From contig JAPHRK010000007.1 of assembly GCA_026196105.1 (NCBI GenBank), positions 53,790-117,789 of the forward strand: a stretch of DNA of 64,000 bases, in the 5' to 3' direction. How positions within the stretch are numbered: position 1 is the stretch's first letter; every line of letters begins with the position of its first letter. The translations under genes and the position numbers were made by a program. This DNA is from Rhodospirillales bacterium. Its GTDB lineage: Bacteria > Pseudomonadota > Alphaproteobacteria > Rhodospirillales > JAPHRK01. This document shows, one piece after another, positions 17,708 through 26,965 of this stretch. The notes below the pieces were generated by a model. The model had not been told where the DNA came from. It saw nothing but the letters and a program-made list of their open reading frames with translations, and ran no database searches.

Positions 17708-18418
17708 TCAACGCCTCATCTGATTGCTAATGCGCTTGATGACCCCACCTCGTTTAGACGCATAACTTTCCAAGGCTTTTCGTCCTCCAGCAGCATAAAC
17801 AGCCACTGCTTTGAGTAGTTCCTTTAGAGCTTGAGCCGAATGAGCATCGAAGCTGCAACATGCACCATTGGTCAATTTTGCAATTTGTTGAAACCCATAG
17901 GCCGCGACAGGGTCATCCCCTTCATGAAACATAAAAGCCGGAACCCCCAGCAAACCAAGCTCACCAGCTTGTCTACCTAAGCGATCAACATCCTCTTCCA
18001 AACAATCACCTACAAAAACCAAAGCATCGACTCGAGTCTTCTTAGTTTCTGTTATAGCGTGTGACAAAACTTTAGAAAGTTGGCTTTCCCCTGCCAAGCA
18101 ATAAACGGAAGTCATCTCCTTGAGAAGCACGGAGGAATCAGATGTCCAGGTCGTCGCCTCAAATTCCCCAAAACCCCGATAATAAGTCAGCTGGACATCC
18201 AGCCCTCCTAAAGAAGCTGTTTCCATAAACATTTCAGACTGGATATGGCATGCACGATCCCAGGTTGCCTGACGACTCGCTGTCGCATCCATAGCAAAAA
18301 TTAGGCGTCCCCTTTCCCCCGATGCCTTTCGTACAGGCGTCGCGGCCACCTTCTGCAAAAAGGCATCGACTTCAGAACGGCTAGATCGCCCGGCAGGGAG
18401 TTTGTTTTTATCTGGCAT
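17708..18418 (-). CDS. VWA domain-containing protein
   Basis: A 236-residue cytoplasmic protein. IFAMDATASRQATWDRA gives a DxTxS form of the MIDAS metal site of von Willebrand A domains, followed by LVFVGDCLEE where the second MIDAS acidic residue is expected. A short basic tail (KRGGVIKRISNQMRR) ends the protein. No signal peptide is seen. RBS AAAGGAG five bases before ATG. It sits between mipZ and the J-domain gene on the same strand. I infer that it works with the J-domain protein, but no specific function can be assigned. Confidence 0.8.
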   Translation of the reverse strand: MPDKNKLPAGRSSRSEVDAFLQKVAATPVRKASGERGRLIFAMDATASRQATWDRACHIQSEMFMETASLGGLDVQLTYYRGFGEFEATTWTSDSSVLLKEMTSVYCLAGESQLSKVLSHAITETKKTRVDALVFVGDCLEEDVDRLGRQAGELGLLGVPAFMFHEGDDPVAAYGFQQIAKLTNGACCSFDAHSAQALKELLKAVAVYAAGGRKALESYASKRGGVIKRISNQMRR

Positions 18419-18472
18419 TGAGTCTCCTTTAAGAAGGACGTTAACTCCTATGTATCTACTTTTTCAAGGCTA

Positions 18473-19300
18473 TCAACTCTTTGAAGTCAAAACAGGTAAT
18501 TTTAAAGCCTCAATTAAGCTCCGCACTTCCTGACGAGCAGCAACATGGGAGAGGCTCAGACTGGTTCCTTTGGTGATTTGGCGCAAATCCATCATAGTGA
18601 GGCCTTTAAGAAATAGTTCTCGAAAAATAACTCGTTCACCAAACCCTGGGACCAAACGAAAGCCAATGCGTTTGGATAACGAGGCTAAGGCCTTACCCAT
18701 ATCTTCTTTGTTACGAGCGTTGAGGGAGCTAAGGCGATTACGAAGGACGATCCAGTCCATGGTAACTTTATCCCGCTGAGCCCTTTTCATTTTTTCTTGG
18801 AAAACCATCGCGGCGTAATGGCTAGGTTTCTCAATTTTTAAGCTGTCATGCTCAATACGGGCAATGACGTCTAAGTCAATAAAGCTATCATTTAAGGGCG
18901 TAATCAAAGTATTGGCATAAGAATGCCCTAGAGTGGAAAGGTTACTGGCGCTACCTGGGCTATCAATAACCACCACTTGATGGTCTTGCGATAGTTCAGC
19001 AATACAAGCAGTTAATCTCTCTTCATCTTCGGTTTCGGCCTTGGATTTATCGCGCTCATCACTTGGCAGAACAATCTTATGAGTTGGGCAGGCTAGATCA
19101 ACCCCTTCAAGCTCAGCAAAACGCTTTCGGTTTTCTAAATAACGGGTTAGGGTTCCCTGCCGTGAGTCCAGATCAATGGTGGCAACGGTAACCCCCAATT
19201 GCATAAGGCCAACGGTGAGGTGGATCGCGGTGGTTGATTTTCCGCTCCCACCTTTTTCGTTACCAAGAACAATAATGTGAGCTGATTTATTGATATTCAT
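18473..19300 (-). CDS. mipZ: MipZ-like division-plane positioning ParA-family ATPase
   Basis: Deviant Walker A ATPase. The N-terminus HIIVLGNEKGGSGKSTTAIHL has the KGGxGKS loop of the ParA/MinD class, followed by IDLDSRQGTLTRYLENR and VVIDSPGS (Walker B). NEKGG and the LDSRQ segment are typical of alphaproteobacterial MipZ, which forms gradients from the chromosome poles and inhibits FtsZ away from mid-cell. I use the ATG at 19300 rather than the track start, because the motif then falls at the normal MipZ distance and the overlap with the upstream gene disappears. No ParB is adjacent, which is also usual for mipZ. About 275 residues. Confidence 0.9.
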   Translation of the reverse strand: MNINKSAHIIVLGNEKGGSGKSTTAIHLTVGLMQLGVTVATIDLDSRQGTLTRYLENRKRFAELEGVDLACPTHKIVLPSDERDKSKAETEDEERLTACIAELSQDHQVVVIDSPGSASNLSTLGHSYANTLITPLNDSFIDLDVIARIEHDSLKIEKPSHYAAMVFQEKMKRAQRDKVTMDWIVLRNRLSSLNARNKEDMGKALASLSKRIGFRLVPGFGERVIFRELFLKGLTMMDLRQITKGTSLSLSHVAARQEVRSLIEALKLPVLTSKS

Positions 19301-19307
19301 GTTCTTT

Positions 19308-21362
19308 TTAAACTTTTCGTATCCAAATTGAAGTGTCGTGGAAAACGGCTCCCCCATTGGGGAGACCAGCTTCTGCTGATGTTAACAAGTTTATTCCTTT
19401 ACCTTCCTCGAAGGCGTGATTAGGCCAAATCCCTTCTACAATCACTGTGTCGCGGTGTAACCCCTCAAAAGACTCAACATGCACCACCACATCCCCTTTA
19501 TTATTGCCAAGGCGGACTCTGTCATTTTCATCTAACCCAAGCTCAGCACAAACCTTAGGATGAATTTTAGCTTTGGGCTTTCCTTCGATTTTCACTGAAC
19601 TCGGAGTTTCCGTAAATGATGAGTTGAGGAAGTTCCGGGCTGGAGCCGTAACCAAACGGAAAGGACGCTCAGAGGTTACTTCATCGATTACCTCCCAATG
19701 GTCAGGCATAGCAGGCATTTTACCTTGAGCATCTCCAAGGGACTTCCAATCAGGCGCAAAACGGAATTTACCATCGGGGAAGCCAAAACCATTGAGATGA
19801 TTTTGATCTTCATGAGATTTGGAACAGTCTAACCAGTGTTGCTCATAGAGCTCATCGGCCCCGATATATCCACTCTCCTTAAGAGCTCCGTCAATAATTT
19901 CCCATGCAGAAAGCTCTAAACTAGGATGCTGGGCACCAAGCCGTTTCGCTAATTCGGTAATGACATAATCATTCGGACGACATTCTCCTGGAGCCTCAAT
20001 CATAGCCCGAGCCGCTTGCAAATAAACATGACCACCCCCCATGTAAATATCGTCATGCTCAAGGAAGGTTGTCGCCGGGAGGACGATATCAGCCAGTTTA
20101 GCCGACTCTGTCATAAATTGCTCATGAACACAGACAAACAAATCCTCCCGCAATAAACCTTGTCGAACTTTGTCATGTTCAGGGGCAACAGCAGCCGGGT
20201 TCATATTTTGAATGAGCATCGCTGTTACCGGGGGGCCATCACCAATATCTTTTTTATCCCCTACCAAGACTGGACCAATCCGCGACATATCCAAAAGGCG
20301 AACGTCCTTGTTCACCTTGTCACTGGCTTCAATCAATCGGGTATTGATTTTATAAAGGCCCCCATTCCCCCGCATGGCCCCACCGCCCTTATGCTTCCAG
20401 GCTCCTGTCACCGCAGGCAAACAGACTACTGCGTGGACATTTACAGCACCGTTGCGAGAGCGAGAGAGCCCATAGCCTACTTTGATATAACTCCGTTGAG
20501 TTTTGCCATAAAGATGAGCAAAAGCGTTGATTTCATCTTCTGTCAGACCCGTGATTTTAGCGGCCCAGGCGGGTGTTTTATCTTCCAGGTGCTGTTCAAA
20601 ACCAACTGGATCATCGGTATATTTTTCTAAATATTCCCGGTCCGCATAGCCTTCCTTGAAAAGGACATGCATTACTGCACAAGCCAGCGCCCCATCGGTT
20701 CCGGGTCGCACAGCTAAATGCATATCAGCTTTCTTAGCTGTGTCGTTTAAGTAAGGGTCAATAACAACAATCTTTGCCCCCCGCCCTTTTCTGCCTTTGA
20801 GGGCGTGCGTCATAGCATGAATGTGGGTAGAAACCACATTAGTGCCCCAAATGACAATCAGGTCAGATTCTGCCATATCTCTGGGGTCGGTCCCCCATGC
20901 ATTGCCAACGCCTGCATTCCAGCCCGGCGTCACCAAACCAGTACAAATAGTTTCCTTTTGCCGGGAATAGCCCATTGTGTTGGTCAGGCGCTTAATTCCA
21001 TCGCGTTGGACCAGTCCCATGGTACCAGCGTACTTATAGGGCCAGACGGCTTCAGGCCCATAGGCCTCAGTCGCTGTTTTAAAAGCATTTGCAACGGTAT
21101 CTAGGGCTTCTTCCCAGGAAATACGCTCAAATTCACCCGATCCTTTGGGGCCAACTCTCTTCAAGGGGTAGAGAAGGCGATCTGGGTGGTGAACTCGTTC
21201 TTTATAGCGAGAAACTTTAGCGCAGATGATCCCATCCGTATAATCGTTATCAGCCGCCCCTTTGACTTTGCCTATGGTTTTTTCATCAAGGCGCTCAACC
21301 TCAAGCGCACAAACACTGGGGCAGTCGTGGGGACATACGGAATGGATATATTCTGAGGGCAT
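19308..21362 (-). CDS. cytoplasmic molybdopterin oxidoreductase
   Basis: DMSO-reductase-superfamily enzyme (COG0243), about 684 residues. The N-terminus has a 4Fe-4S motif, CPHDCPSVC followed by GIICAKV (CxxxCxxxC...C). Then come the molybdopterin domains, with LIVIWGTNVV, VVIDPYLNDTA and LADIVLPATTFLE, and a C-terminal dinucleotide-binding domain (RLVTAPARNFLNSSF, NGGAVFHDTS). The Cys in TICTG lies about where this superfamily puts its metal ligand, which is inference. There is no Tat signal, so it is cytosolic. I start at ATG 21362, six bases after GGGAG. Substrate unknown. The next gene upstream on the same strand is a NapC-like cytochrome, but the two would act on different sides of the membrane. 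Confidence 0.88.
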   Translation of the reverse strand: MPSEYIHSVCPHDCPSVCALEVERLDEKTIGKVKGAADNDYTDGIICAKVSRYKERVHHPDRLLYPLKRVGPKGSGEFERISWEEALDTVANAFKTATEAYGPEAVWPYKYAGTMGLVQRDGIKRLTNTMGYSRQKETICTGLVTPGWNAGVGNAWGTDPRDMAESDLIVIWGTNVVSTHIHAMTHALKGRKGRGAKIVVIDPYLNDTAKKADMHLAVRPGTDGALACAVMHVLFKEGYADREYLEKYTDDPVGFEQHLEDKTPAWAAKITGLTEDEINAFAHLYGKTQRSYIKVGYGLSRSRNGAVNVHAVVCLPAVTGAWKHKGGGAMRGNGGLYKINTRLIEASDKVNKDVRLLDMSRIGPVLVGDKKDIGDGPPVTAMLIQNMNPAAVAPEHDKVRQGLLREDLFVCVHEQFMTESAKLADIVLPATTFLEHDDIYMGGGHVYLQAARAMIEAPGECRPNDYVITELAKRLGAQHPSLELSAWEIIDGALKESGYIGADELYEQHWLDCSKSHEDQNHLNGFGFPDGKFRFAPDWKSLGDAQGKMPAMPDHWEVIDEVTSERPFRLVTAPARNFLNSSFTETPSSVKIEGKPKAKIHPKVCAELGLDENDRVRLGNNKGDVVVHVESFEGLHRDTVIVEGIWPNHAFEEGKGINLLTSAEAGLPNGGAVFHDTSIWIRKV

Positions 21363-21454
21363 AAGGGCTCCCAAGACTTAGTGGATACAAAGTTTAAGGA
21401 GATACTAGGCACGGGGTTTAAGAGACGCAACGCCTGTTTCGTATCGATACAATA

Positions 21455-21486
21455 AAGGGGCACCCATTTATCAATAAGCGCCCCTT
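21455..21486 (-). terminator. possible terminator after the NapC-like gene
   Basis: AAGGGGC and GCCCCTT can form a 7-bp stem with an 18-base loop, 25 bases after the stop of the cytochrome gene. On the minus strand it is followed by TATTG rather than a long U-run, so activity would be modest. If real, the cytochrome and the molybdoenzyme are separate transcripts. Confidence 0.4.
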
Positions 21487-21510
21487 AATCTCATTTAAGT
21501 AAGTTCGAAC

Positions 21511-22092
21511 TTACTTTGAGAATTCGTAATCGTCTGCCCCTTCAGGCAGTTCGTGGGCAATACCTTGATGACATTCAATACAGGTTTGCCCTTTTTTCAC
21601 AGCCTTTGGATGTCTTTTCTTGGCGCGACGCTCCTGCTTACTGCTGTCCATCGCTTCAAAGGAGTGACAGTTGCGGCATTCACGGGAATTGTTAGACATC
21701 ATGGCGTCCCACACGTTAGTCGCCATTTGCAAACGATGTGCATCAAATTTTTCTGGGGTATCAATGGTACCTAGCACTTTATGCCAGACCTCTTTAGAGG
21801 CTTGAACTTTACGAATAAGTTTTGGAACCCATGGCTTAGGTACATGGCAATCAGAACAACTCGCACGTATACCAGTTCTGTTGGTGTAGTGGATAGTTGT
21901 CTGATATTCCTTATAAACGTTGTCTTCCATTTCGTGGCAAGAAATACAAAATTTAAGTGTATTCGTATATTCCATGAAAGTGTTGAAACCACCCCAGAAA
22001 ATAATACCTGCCATACCACCAGCGATTAAGATCGCCCCCCAACTGTATTTAGCCGTCGGAGACCAAAACCAGTTCCAAATTCCTTTGATCAC
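21511..22092 (-). CDS. NapC/NirT/CymA-family tetraheme cytochrome c
   Basis: Membrane-anchored quinol dehydrogenase. One N-terminal transmembrane helix (GAILIAGGMAGIIFWGGF) is followed by four haem motifs CISCH, CSDCH, CRNCH and CIECH in about 170 periplasmic residues, the size of NapC and CymA. These proteins take electrons from menaquinol or ubiquinol and hand them to periplasmic reductases. The track start (TTG at 22131) has little support. I choose the GTG at 22092, which has GGGG eight bases upstream and begins right at the conserved KGIWNWFWSP segment. No NapA, TorA or NrfA partner is adjacent, so the electron acceptor is not evident. Confidence 0.9.
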   Translation of the reverse strand: MIKGIWNWFWSPTAKYSWGAILIAGGMAGIIFWGGFNTFMEYTNTLKFCISCHEMEDNVYKEYQTTIHYTNRTGIRASCSDCHVPKPWVPKLIRKVQASKEVWHKVLGTIDTPEKFDAHRLQMATNVWDAMMSNNSRECRNCHSFEAMDSSKQERRAKKRHPKAVKKGQTCIECHQGIAHELPEGADDYEFSK

Positions 22093-22349
22093 TTTAATAC
22101 CCCACTCACAAATTTTTTTGGCATAAATCAAACTTAACTAAAAACTGCGGCTCTTTTATAACCTCAAAACGAGAAAAGCCAGTCTTCTCTTACGTTATGT
22201 CAATTTATTGGCGTATGACTCTAATCAAATCTGGATAAAAAATTCTTCCTGAGCTGTAGAAATTTAGCTAGTATCAATCCAACAATAAACTTTTCAATGG
22301 CTTGGCATCAGATACAATCTCAGCCATAACGGGTGGGCGGCAAAAGAAA

Positions 22350-23219
22350 ATGACAGCTTCAAGCTCAATCATAAAACTGTTTTTAGGATTGCTTCTTTTT
22401 GCTTCCATTTCACAGGCTCAAGCTAAAGACCTAATTACTTGGCATCACCCAGACTTCGCCCCTTCATACATTCTTCAAGGCCCTGATAAAGGCAACGGAA
22501 TCATTGAACCAATTGAACGATTTATCTTAAGTAAACTCCCTGAATACGATCATAAAATTGAAGTATCAAACTTCAAACGTATTATTCGCACTTTGGAGTC
22601 GGGCCAAAATGCCTGTGCCGTCGCAATATTGAAAACACCTGAACGAGCGAAAATGACCGAATATTCAATTCCCCATTTTCTTGTTCATCCCGTCCGTATC
22701 ATTATTCGGAAAAGTGATTTAGCGCATTATACTCCCTATAAAAAACAAGATGGTACATATTCCCTCGAAACAATTTTGAAGGATAACAAGGTTACCTTGG
22801 GATATTCACATGGTCGTTCTTATTCAAAAACGCTTGATAACCTCATTTCACTCCATGCGACCAAGTTAAATAGTGTCATGACCGCAAGGCGCACAATCCT
22901 CGAAGGACTATTGAGGATGCTGGATCGCAAGCGCTTTGATTTCACTCTTGGTTATGCTCATGAGGCATTGTATTTCATGAGAAAAAGTGAAAAATCATAT
23001 GATTTCATGACCTTACCCATCAGCGAGCAAAACACCTTCAATGAAGTTTTTGTCGGGTGTTCCAAAACTGATTGGGGACATAAGGTGATTCAACAGGTCA
23101 ATAAAATACTTATCAAACACCGATCCAAAAAGAGCTACTATGGATCATACCTTAACTGGCTCGATCCAATTGCTGCTGGCGAATATCCTAGGATTGTTGC
23201 TAAGGCTTTTAAAGAATAA
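22350..23219 (+). CDS. periplasmic solute-binding-like protein (TIGR02285 type)
   Basis: About 289 residues. A signal peptide (IIKLFLGLLLFASISQAQA) is followed by a type 2 periplasmic-binding-protein-like fold beginning ITWHHPDFAPSYI. The pattern with LESGQNACAVAILKTPERA and later FDFTLGYAHEALYFM resembles the TIGR02285 group of orphan extracellular solute-binding-like proteins. No permease or ATPase is adjacent, so it may act in sensing rather than import. The track start at 22302 is a TTG; the ATG at 22350 places the signal peptide correctly. Its stop abuts the stop of the converging DUF3179 gene. Confidence 0.75.
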   Translation: MTASSSIIKLFLGLLLFASISQAQAKDLITWHHPDFAPSYILQGPDKGNGIIEPIERFILSKLPEYDHKIEVSNFKRIIRTLESGQNACAVAILKTPERAKMTEYSIPHFLVHPVRIIIRKSDLAHYTPYKKQDGTYSLETILKDNKVTLGYSHGRSYSKTLDNLISLHATKLNSVMTARRTILEGLLRMLDRKRFDFTLGYAHEALYFMRKSEKSYDFMTLPISEQNTFNEVFVGCSKTDWGHKVIQQVNKILIKHRSKKSYYGSYLNWLDPIAAGEYPRIVAKAFKE

Positions 23220-24188
23220 TCACTGAATATGCATTTTCCCTTCTGGGTCAAAGGCATGAAAAACAAAAGCAAAAGTGACATGGTAAACAGCTTCTTCTCC
23301 ACCTTTCATGACGACAACATTTCCCACATCACGACCATTGGCAATTCGCTCGCTATCTAGGGCTGATGTTTGACCTGCACTCCACTTAAGCACAACATCT
23401 CCCGCCGTGATGGTTCGTTTTTCCCGGAGAAGAGCCAAACTCCAGGCTTCATTACCAACCACCACGACGCGAGCCATAGGTGAAATCCCTTCTGGCATTT
23501 CACCGCTATAAAGAAACGGTACGCTGGCACTATCATAGCCTACATAAGGATTACGACCGTAGTCTCTCATAAATCTATTATTCGGCACCAAGACTTTACC
23601 GTTAGGGAACCTCTTTTTAAAAAGCTCAAAGGATTCAAGTCGAGCTGATATCATTTTCAAGTTTTCACCTTGGCGAGATCCAACGATGGCTTCACCAGAG
23701 AATTGCTGCCACCAACTTTCGCTTTGGCGGTCATACATCACCAAATCAGATTTTCTCAACTTCCCGGTCGTTCCAAAATCCACAACGGTACCGTCTGCCA
23801 AGCGCCGATCAAAAACGATGGCCGCATTACAAAGAGGGCAATAGGTGATGGTGGCGGGTGTCCCGCCTACTGTATCATTAACAATTTCGTGCCAAGTGAG
23901 CACTTGAAGTGGGTAAGCTCTGGCATCACCATTAATAACTAACCCAATAACAGGTTCCGTCGCTGTTAGTTTTGCTTTGTCGACTGATATAAATTCAGGC
24001 TTATCAATTGAAGGGATGCCGTCTTTAGGGGGGCCACCAGATTGAATTTCAGAAAGATCAATATTGGTTTTTGTAAAATCAGTCTTAGGCCACTCTCTTT
24101 TCCAGTCATTGGGAAGAGCATAGGACATAGAAGTCCAGAGAGTTGAGAAAACAAAAGTAGTTAAAAGGGCACCGAGTGTCTTTTTCAT
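23220..24188 (-). CDS. DUF3179 domain-containing exported protein
   Basis: About 322 residues with a signal peptide (KKTLGALLTTFVFSTLWTSMSYA). The DUF3179 core is clear: GLVINGDARAYPLQVLTWHEIVNDTVGG, TYCPLCNAAIVFDR, DFGTTGKLRKSDLVMYDRQSESWWQQ and FPNGKVLVP. The conserved CPLC pair suggests a metal or disulfide site, and the function is not known. I start at ATG 24188, eight bases after AAGGA; the track extends 12 codons further without support. Divergent from the LhgO-like gene. Confidence 0.9.
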   Translation of the reverse strand: MKKTLGALLTTFVFSTLWTSMSYALPNDWKREWPKTDFTKTNIDLSEIQSGGPPKDGIPSIDKPEFISVDKAKLTATEPVIGLVINGDARAYPLQVLTWHEIVNDTVGGTPATITYCPLCNAAIVFDRRLADGTVVDFGTTGKLRKSDLVMYDRQSESWWQQFSGEAIVGSRQGENLKMISARLESFELFKKRFPNGKVLVPNNRFMRDYGRNPYVGYDSASVPFLYSGEMPEGISPMARVVVVGNEAWSLALLREKRTITAGDVVLKWSAGQTSALDSERIANGRDVGNVVVMKGGEEAVYHVTFAFVFHAFDPEGKMHIQ

Positions 24189-24290
24189 TGGCAATATCCT
24201 TATATTTGTTAAACAGTTTGCCACAGATGTTAAAAGACACGGAACTCAAGTCTGTTCACCTTTTAGTGAGATTGAGCTTAGTAGGCCTTA

Positions 24291-25382
24291 ATGGAAAGAA
24301 TTGATTGCGCAGTCATCGGAGCCGGAGTTGTTGGCTTGGCTATTGCCAGAGCTATAGCACAAACGGGAAAAGAAGTTGTCGTCCTGGAAGCTGAAAATGC
24401 TATTGGAACAGGTACAAGCGCGCGCAACAGTGAAGTCATTCACACTGGCATTTATTACCCAAAAGGAAGCCTCAAGGCGCAGTTTTGTGTTGAGGGTAAT
24501 AAAATGCTCTATGATTTTTGCCAATCCCACGGCATCCCACACAAAAAACTGGGAAAGCTAATTGTCGCGACCACAGAAGAACAACTCCCTGCCCTTCATA
24601 CTCTTGCCAAAAAAGCTCAAGACAATGGAGTTGTTGATTTGGTTAAGCTCAATCAAGAGCAAACCTTAGCTCTAGAGCCGAGATTGAAGTGCATTGCATC
24701 TCTGTTATCCCCCTCCTCGGGCATCGTTGACTCCCATGCCCTCATGCTCGCCCTCCAAGGTGATTTAGAGGAAGCCGGTGGAATGATTGCTCTCAGTAGC
24801 CCCGTCTTAAAAGGAAAAAAGGAAGAGAATGCCATCAAACTCAGTGTTGGGGGTGTTGAACCCATGGAGATTGAGTGCGGTCTCGTCATCAATAGCGCTG
24901 GTTTATCTGCTCAATCAGTCGCAAAGAAATTAGGGGCGAAAGCCATCCCAAAACGCTATATCGCCAAAGGAAATTACTTTTCTCTAACCGGTGGGCACCC
25001 TTTCAAACGCTTAATTTACCCTCTTCCTGAACCAGGAGGCCTAGGCGTTCACCTAACCCTAGATATGGGAGGACAAGCTAGATTTGGCCCGGACGTCGAA
25101 TGGATTGACGAAGAAGATTATACTGTTGAAGCTCAACGAGGAGAGAGCTTTTTTAAAGCTATAAGGAGCTATTGGCCTGAACTGAAAGATAACACTCTAG
25201 TACCCGATTATGCTGGCATACGTCCTAAGTTATCTGGCCCAGGAGAACCAACCGCTGATTTTATCATTCAAGGACCTGAGCAGAATGGTTTGCCGGGACT
25301 AATTAATCTTTATGGCATTGAATCTCCTGGCCTAACCTCATGCCTCGCCATCGCAAAATCTATAACAAGCCTCATAAAATAA
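24291..25382 (+). CDS. FAD-dependent oxidoreductase, LhgO/L-2-hydroxyglutarate oxidase-like
   Basis: A 363-residue flavoprotein of the DAO family. The N-terminal dinucleotide-binding motif is CAVIGAGVVGLAIARAIA with the acidic residue in VVLEAE. TSARNSEVIHTGIYYP matches the LhgO/L2HGDH signature, where the His near residue 50 is near the flavin. A second FAD segment, CGLVINSAGLSAQ, and the C-terminal LINLYGIESPGLTSCLAIAKSI complete the fold. The likely reaction is oxidation of L-2-hydroxyglutarate to 2-oxoglutarate with electrons passed to the quinone pool, but related hydroxyacid substrates are possible. It is followed 60 bases on by the secreted TM1410-like gene on the same strand. Confidence 0.87.
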   Translation: MERIDCAVIGAGVVGLAIARAIAQTGKEVVVLEAENAIGTGTSARNSEVIHTGIYYPKGSLKAQFCVEGNKMLYDFCQSHGIPHKKLGKLIVATTEEQLPALHTLAKKAQDNGVVDLVKLNQEQTLALEPRLKCIASLLSPSSGIVDSHALMLALQGDLEEAGGMIALSSPVLKGKKEENAIKLSVGGVEPMEIECGLVINSAGLSAQSVAKKLGAKAIPKRYIAKGNYFSLTGGHPFKRLIYPLPEPGGLGVHLTLDMGGQARFGPDVEWIDEEDYTVEAQRGESFFKAIRSYWPELKDNTLVPDYAGIRPKLSGPGEPTADFIIQGPEQNGLPGLINLYGIESPGLTSCLAIAKSITSLIK

Positions 25383-25445
25383 ACCTTTAGTTAGCAAAAA
25401 CTGGGTTAAAAAGAGTTAGAAATGCGCGAAAAAACAGGATTAACA

Positions 25446-26534
25446 ATGTCATTGTTGCCCAAATATACCCTTATTCTGCTCTGGTTCTTTACCAGCGCCT
25501 TGTTGATACCAGTTGAAGTCTTTGCCCAAGAAGCAGGGAAAACAAGGGCTCAAGGGAAGGTCATCGGCAATGACAAACCTGTTGAAGAACCTGAATATCA
25601 AGATGACCTTGTTGATTACCGTGAAGACATGCGTACCTTTATCCAAAATATTGCCAATTTTGGTCGTCGAGTTAATCCAAATTTTGTTGTGCTCACATTG
25701 AATGGCGCTGACCTGTTGACCAAAAGAGAAGATGGCGATGAAGACCGACGCGTTCCTGCGGAAAAATATTTGCGGGCTATCGACGGAGTTATCCAAGAGT
25801 CTCTTTATTATGGAGCCATGGAGGTCGATCAGGAAACTCTTGAGAAGGAACGCAAAGAACTTTTACCCAAATTAGAGGCGGCAAAAAAACGGGGAATCAA
25901 AGTCCTTACCCTCGACTACGCTAAAACCACAAAAAAGGTCTCTTCTATCTATAGTAAAAGCCGCAAAAAAGGGTTCATCCCTTATGTCGCACCTGCCAAA
26001 GGCATCGAGCTCAATAAAATTGCAAAATACCCTCGCCGACCTATTGGGGAAAACCCCTCGAGCGTAACCACATTAGATGGGGTTAAGAACTACACTTACT
26101 TACTTGATACCACGGCCTATGGCAGCCAAGGGCAATTTGCTATGAAACTCCATGACAACAATTTTGACATGGTCGTTCTTGAGCCTTTTTATCGCAAAAA
26201 CAAACCCCTCACCTTTGATAACGTCAATATCATTAAGAGCAAGAAACTTGGGTCACGTCGCCTTGTTTTAGCTTACGTAAATATCGGCATGGCAGAAGCC
26301 TTCCGATATTACTGGAAACCACAATGGCGTGAGGGGCGTCCGACATGGGTAAAGGCACCCAAAGTGGGTTATGCCGATAAATATTTCGTAGAGTTCTGGC
26401 GACCTGAGTGGCAAAGATTAATGTTTGGCACACCAACGTCATATATTTATGGTCTTATACGTGACCTTGGTTTTGATGGGGTTGTTTTAGATGGTGTTGA
26501 GGCTTACCGTTTCTTCGAAGGTGAAGAAGAGTAA
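25446..26534 (+). CDS. secreted TM1410/GH114-like putative glycosidase
   Basis: About 362 residues. The signal peptide YTLILLWFFTSALLIPVEVFA is followed by a TIM-barrel domain of the MJ1477/TM1410 group, related to endo-alpha-1,4-polygalactosaminidases (GH114). Signature parts are YLLDTTAYGSQGQ, FDMVVLEPF, LVLAYVNIGMAE, FVEFWRPEWQ and DLGFDGVVLDGVEAY, where the acidic residues on barrel strands are expected to be catalytic. I start at ATG 25446, with AGGA six bases upstream; ATG 25422 is the alternative. Likely periplasmic or secreted, acting on an aminosugar polymer of unknown identity. No polysaccharide cluster adjoins. Confidence 0.8.
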   Translation: MSLLPKYTLILLWFFTSALLIPVEVFAQEAGKTRAQGKVIGNDKPVEEPEYQDDLVDYREDMRTFIQNIANFGRRVNPNFVVLTLNGADLLTKREDGDEDRRVPAEKYLRAIDGVIQESLYYGAMEVDQETLEKERKELLPKLEAAKKRGIKVLTLDYAKTTKKVSSIYSKSRKKGFIPYVAPAKGIELNKIAKYPRRPIGENPSSVTTLDGVKNYTYLLDTTAYGSQGQFAMKLHDNNFDMVVLEPFYRKNKPLTFDNVNIIKSKKLGSRRLVLAYVNIGMAEAFRYYWKPQWREGRPTWVKAPKVGYADKYFVEFWRPEWQRLMFGTPTSYIYGLIRDLGFDGVVLDGVEAYRFFEGEEE

Positions 26535-26614
26535 CGGATAAAACCGTCACTCTCCCAAAGACAAAGCAGGAAAAAGATAACTAAGACAGCCAAAGGGATG
26601 TCACAAGAACCTGT

Positions 26615-26851
26615 CTAGTGGTTGTCTAAAACAACGCTTTCAACAACAAACCCTTGAGCCTCTGGATAGCGCCGCAAGATAATATCTTTTGCTTCTTGTT
26701 CATCATGAGCGAGGACATCTTGAAGGTGAACATCAGCCCATTCATCGCGGATGCCTTCATGGCTTTTATTCTCTTTAACCAAAGCCCGAACATCTCTGTT
26801 GTAAACACCAACCTGAAATGCTGTGCGCCCATTTGTTGGAAATTCATACAT
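26615..26851 (-). CDS. small hypothetical protein
   Basis: A 78-residue soluble protein, MYEFPTNGRTAFQVGVYN..., with HEGIRDEWADVHLQDVLAHDEQEAKDIILRRYPEAQGF. It has no signal or membrane segment. The ATG has AAAGGA nine bases upstream, and the acidic, well-balanced composition looks like a real protein. I do not recognise a named family. The overlapping 26626-26859 and 26654-26890 entries are shadows. Isolated gene between the TM1410-like gene (converging) and the IclR gene. Confidence 0.65.
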   Translation of the reverse strand: MYEFPTNGRTAFQVGVYNRDVRALVKENKSHEGIRDEWADVHLQDVLAHDEQEAKDIILRRYPEAQGFVVESVVLDNH

Positions 26852-26965
26852 TGTAACATTCCTTTTCCCGTTAAACTCGCCTTAACTTAATATCCCTCGG
26901 AGGTAGTTTTTTTGTATCTTTTAAAACGCTAACGCTTCTTCCCTTAAAATTTCATTACGATCATT

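Noticed and set aside
19301-19357. Track N-terminal extension of mipZ
   Set aside because: It would overlap the end of the molybdoenzyme gene and place the P-loop too far from the start for MipZ.
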